Part shown: in pieces, positions 4,933 to 5,683 of the stretch
How positions within the stretch are numbered: the stretch's first letter is position 1
Layout of the letters: the number at the start of each line of letters is the position of its first letter
Source: Fidelibacterota bacterium
Lineage (GTDB): Bacteria > Fidelibacterota > Fidelibacteria > Fidelibacterales > Fidelibacteraceae
DNA length: 5,683 nt
NCBI GenBank assembly: GCA_016937825.1
Contig: JAFGVT010000005.1
Span: 1 to 5,683 of the forward strand
Direction: 5' to 3'
Notes under the pieces: model-generated
What the model was told of the DNA's origin: nothing
Seen by the model: the letters and a program-made list of their open reading frames with translations, nothing else
The model's database searches: none
Position numbers and translations under genes: made by a program

Positions 4933-5683
4933 TTATTTCCCTTTTAGCACCCTGTCCGCCGCCAGCTTTCCGGTCAGGACAGATATCGGCAAGCCGGAAG
5001 GACTGTAGGACCACTGGCCGGCCTGGCAGATGTGGGGGAGCGGCGTTTTCATGGAACTGAACATTTTGGTCAGCTTGTGTATCACGGGAATGCGCGGGTT
5101 GGTAAAAGCCCAGCCGGTGATCGCGCCGTCGGTATTGCCGCTGAGGCGCTCGATGCTCAGGGGTGTTGACGCAAAGCGCGATTCGATGTCTTTGCCGAGG
5201 CCGGGGAAAATACTGTTCTCCAGCGTTTCGATCATCCGGTCCGAAGCGTATTCCTTGAACTCATCGTACCAGCCGGCTTCATGGATCATGTTTGCAAGCC
5301 GGTGGTCGAACAGGGTACTGACGATGATCCCGGTCTTGCCTTCGGGAGCCAGCGCGGGATCCCTCAGGACGGGGAAAGAAATCTCATAGGTGTTCAGTCG
5401 GAAAAAGGCGTCGAGGTAGGCCTTGACGATTCCCTTCGCTTTCGCGGGCGTGAAAGCTCCCGGATCTTCGAAGAGGCGGTCAAGATCCCCGGAGTGCGCC
5501 CGGGATAAGCCGGCCATGTCCGGCGTATGGAAAAAATGCGCGCTGCAGATCTTCTCAAAGTGTTCTTTTTCCCGGTTCACGGCAAGATATAGGGTGAAAA
5601 CGGAATCCCCGCCCTTCAAATGGCGCAGGGTTTCCCGCCGTTCACGGACCGTTTTTTTAAGTCGCCTGCCGCGGAGCGCTTCC
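4933..5683 (-). CDS. CrtI/phytoene-desaturase-like FAD oxidoreductase, C-terminal part (cut by window edge)
   Basis: The minus-strand frame is open from the right edge to a TAA at 4935-4933, giving 249 visible residues without a start; full-length relatives have about 490-540, so the N-terminal FAD-binding half lies outside. The family (phytoene desaturases, retinol saturase-like and amine-oxidase-type flavoproteins) oxidises or reduces long isoprenoid or lipid substrates. Supporting features are a GDSVFTLYLAVN strand at visible residues 25-36, HFFHTPDMAGL soon after, and a C-terminal GQWSYSPSGLPISVLTGK-type segment (from residue 222) that corresponds to the FAD-contacting end of the family. 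The substrate cannot be inferred; no other carotenoid gene is in view. The 3' end and its flank are duplicated at 3664-3845. A TTG at 5619 is an internal codon, not a likely start. No minus-strand terminator is visible downstream; the hairpin there has its T-run on the plus strand. Confidence 0.85.
   Translation of the reverse strand, partial: EALRGRRLKKTVRERRETLRHLKGGDSVFTLYLAVNREKEHFEKICSAHFFHTPDMAGLSRAHSGDLDRLFEDPGAFTPAKAKGIVKAYLDAFFRLNTYEISFPVLRDPALAPEGKTGIIVSTLFDHRLANMIHEAGWYDEFKEYASDRMIETLENSIFPGLGKDIESRFASTPLSIERLSGNTDGAITGWAFTNPRIPVIHKLTKMFSSMKTPLPHICQAGQWSYSPSGLPISVLTGKLAADRVLKGK

Larger units (their letters stand above)
4853..5034. repeat. Direct repeat copy R2 (right), paired with 3664-3845
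   Basis: This copy includes the intact 3' end of the CrtI-like gene and its downstream flank. The offset to R1 is 1189 bases in the coding part, 1190 in the middle of the flank and 1189 again at its left end, owing to two compensating single-base indels. The block between the copies (3846-4852) contains the DUF3147 and ferredoxin genes. Confidence 0.93.

Overview
The window reads as ordinary bacterial chromosome: moderately GC-rich genes with clear Shine-Dalgarno sequences (AAGGAGG or GGAGG type) and much AT-richer spacers. I cannot name the organism. The strong ribosome binding sites argue against Bacteroidota, and the short tandem repeats after stop codons suggest a repeat-rich, possibly uncultivated lineage. 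Both are inference.

Left part (1-918). A minus-strand pair: a 93-residue protein of unknown function (483-764), followed after a short gap by the first 151 codons of a GltS-like sodium/glutamate symporter that runs off the left edge (1-455). The divergent spacer 765-918 is AT-rich, full of inverted repeats, and forms the leader of the next gene.

Centre (919-3507). Two plus-strand membrane-protein genes: a complete AGCS-family sodium:alanine/glycine symporter (919-2316) and a CPBP-family (CAAX protease/bacteriocin-processing) intramembrane metalloprotease (2425-3507) with its catalytic motifs intact. With the GltS-like gene, two sodium-coupled amino-acid carriers are transcribed divergently from one region.

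Right part (3508-5683). This is the unusual stretch. Directly after the protease stop codon lies a 12-unit heptamer tandem array, then a terminator-like hairpin. Next comes a block of about 182 bp (3664-3845) that is repeated in direct orientation at 4853-5034. The right copy is the 3' end and downstream flank of a minus-strand CrtI/phytoene-desaturase-like FAD oxidoreductase (4933 to the right edge). The left copy keeps only the last 33 codons of a related gene, so it is a remnant. Between the copies sit two divergent genes: a DUF3147 four-helix membrane protein (minus, 3862-4212) and a small [2Fe-2S] ferredoxin-like protein with a cysteine-rich tail (plus, 4413-4733), the latter clearly AT-richer than the central genes. 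The arrangement looks like an insertion, exchange or tandem-duplication scar. Both copies of the block also carry the same plus-strand hairpin/T-run and an octamer tandem array just past the oxidoreductase stop codon.

I see no tRNA, rRNA, CRISPR array, transposase or integrase. Nothing here proves a new defence or mobile system. The best leads are the duplicated gene-end cassette and the post-stop tandem repeats.
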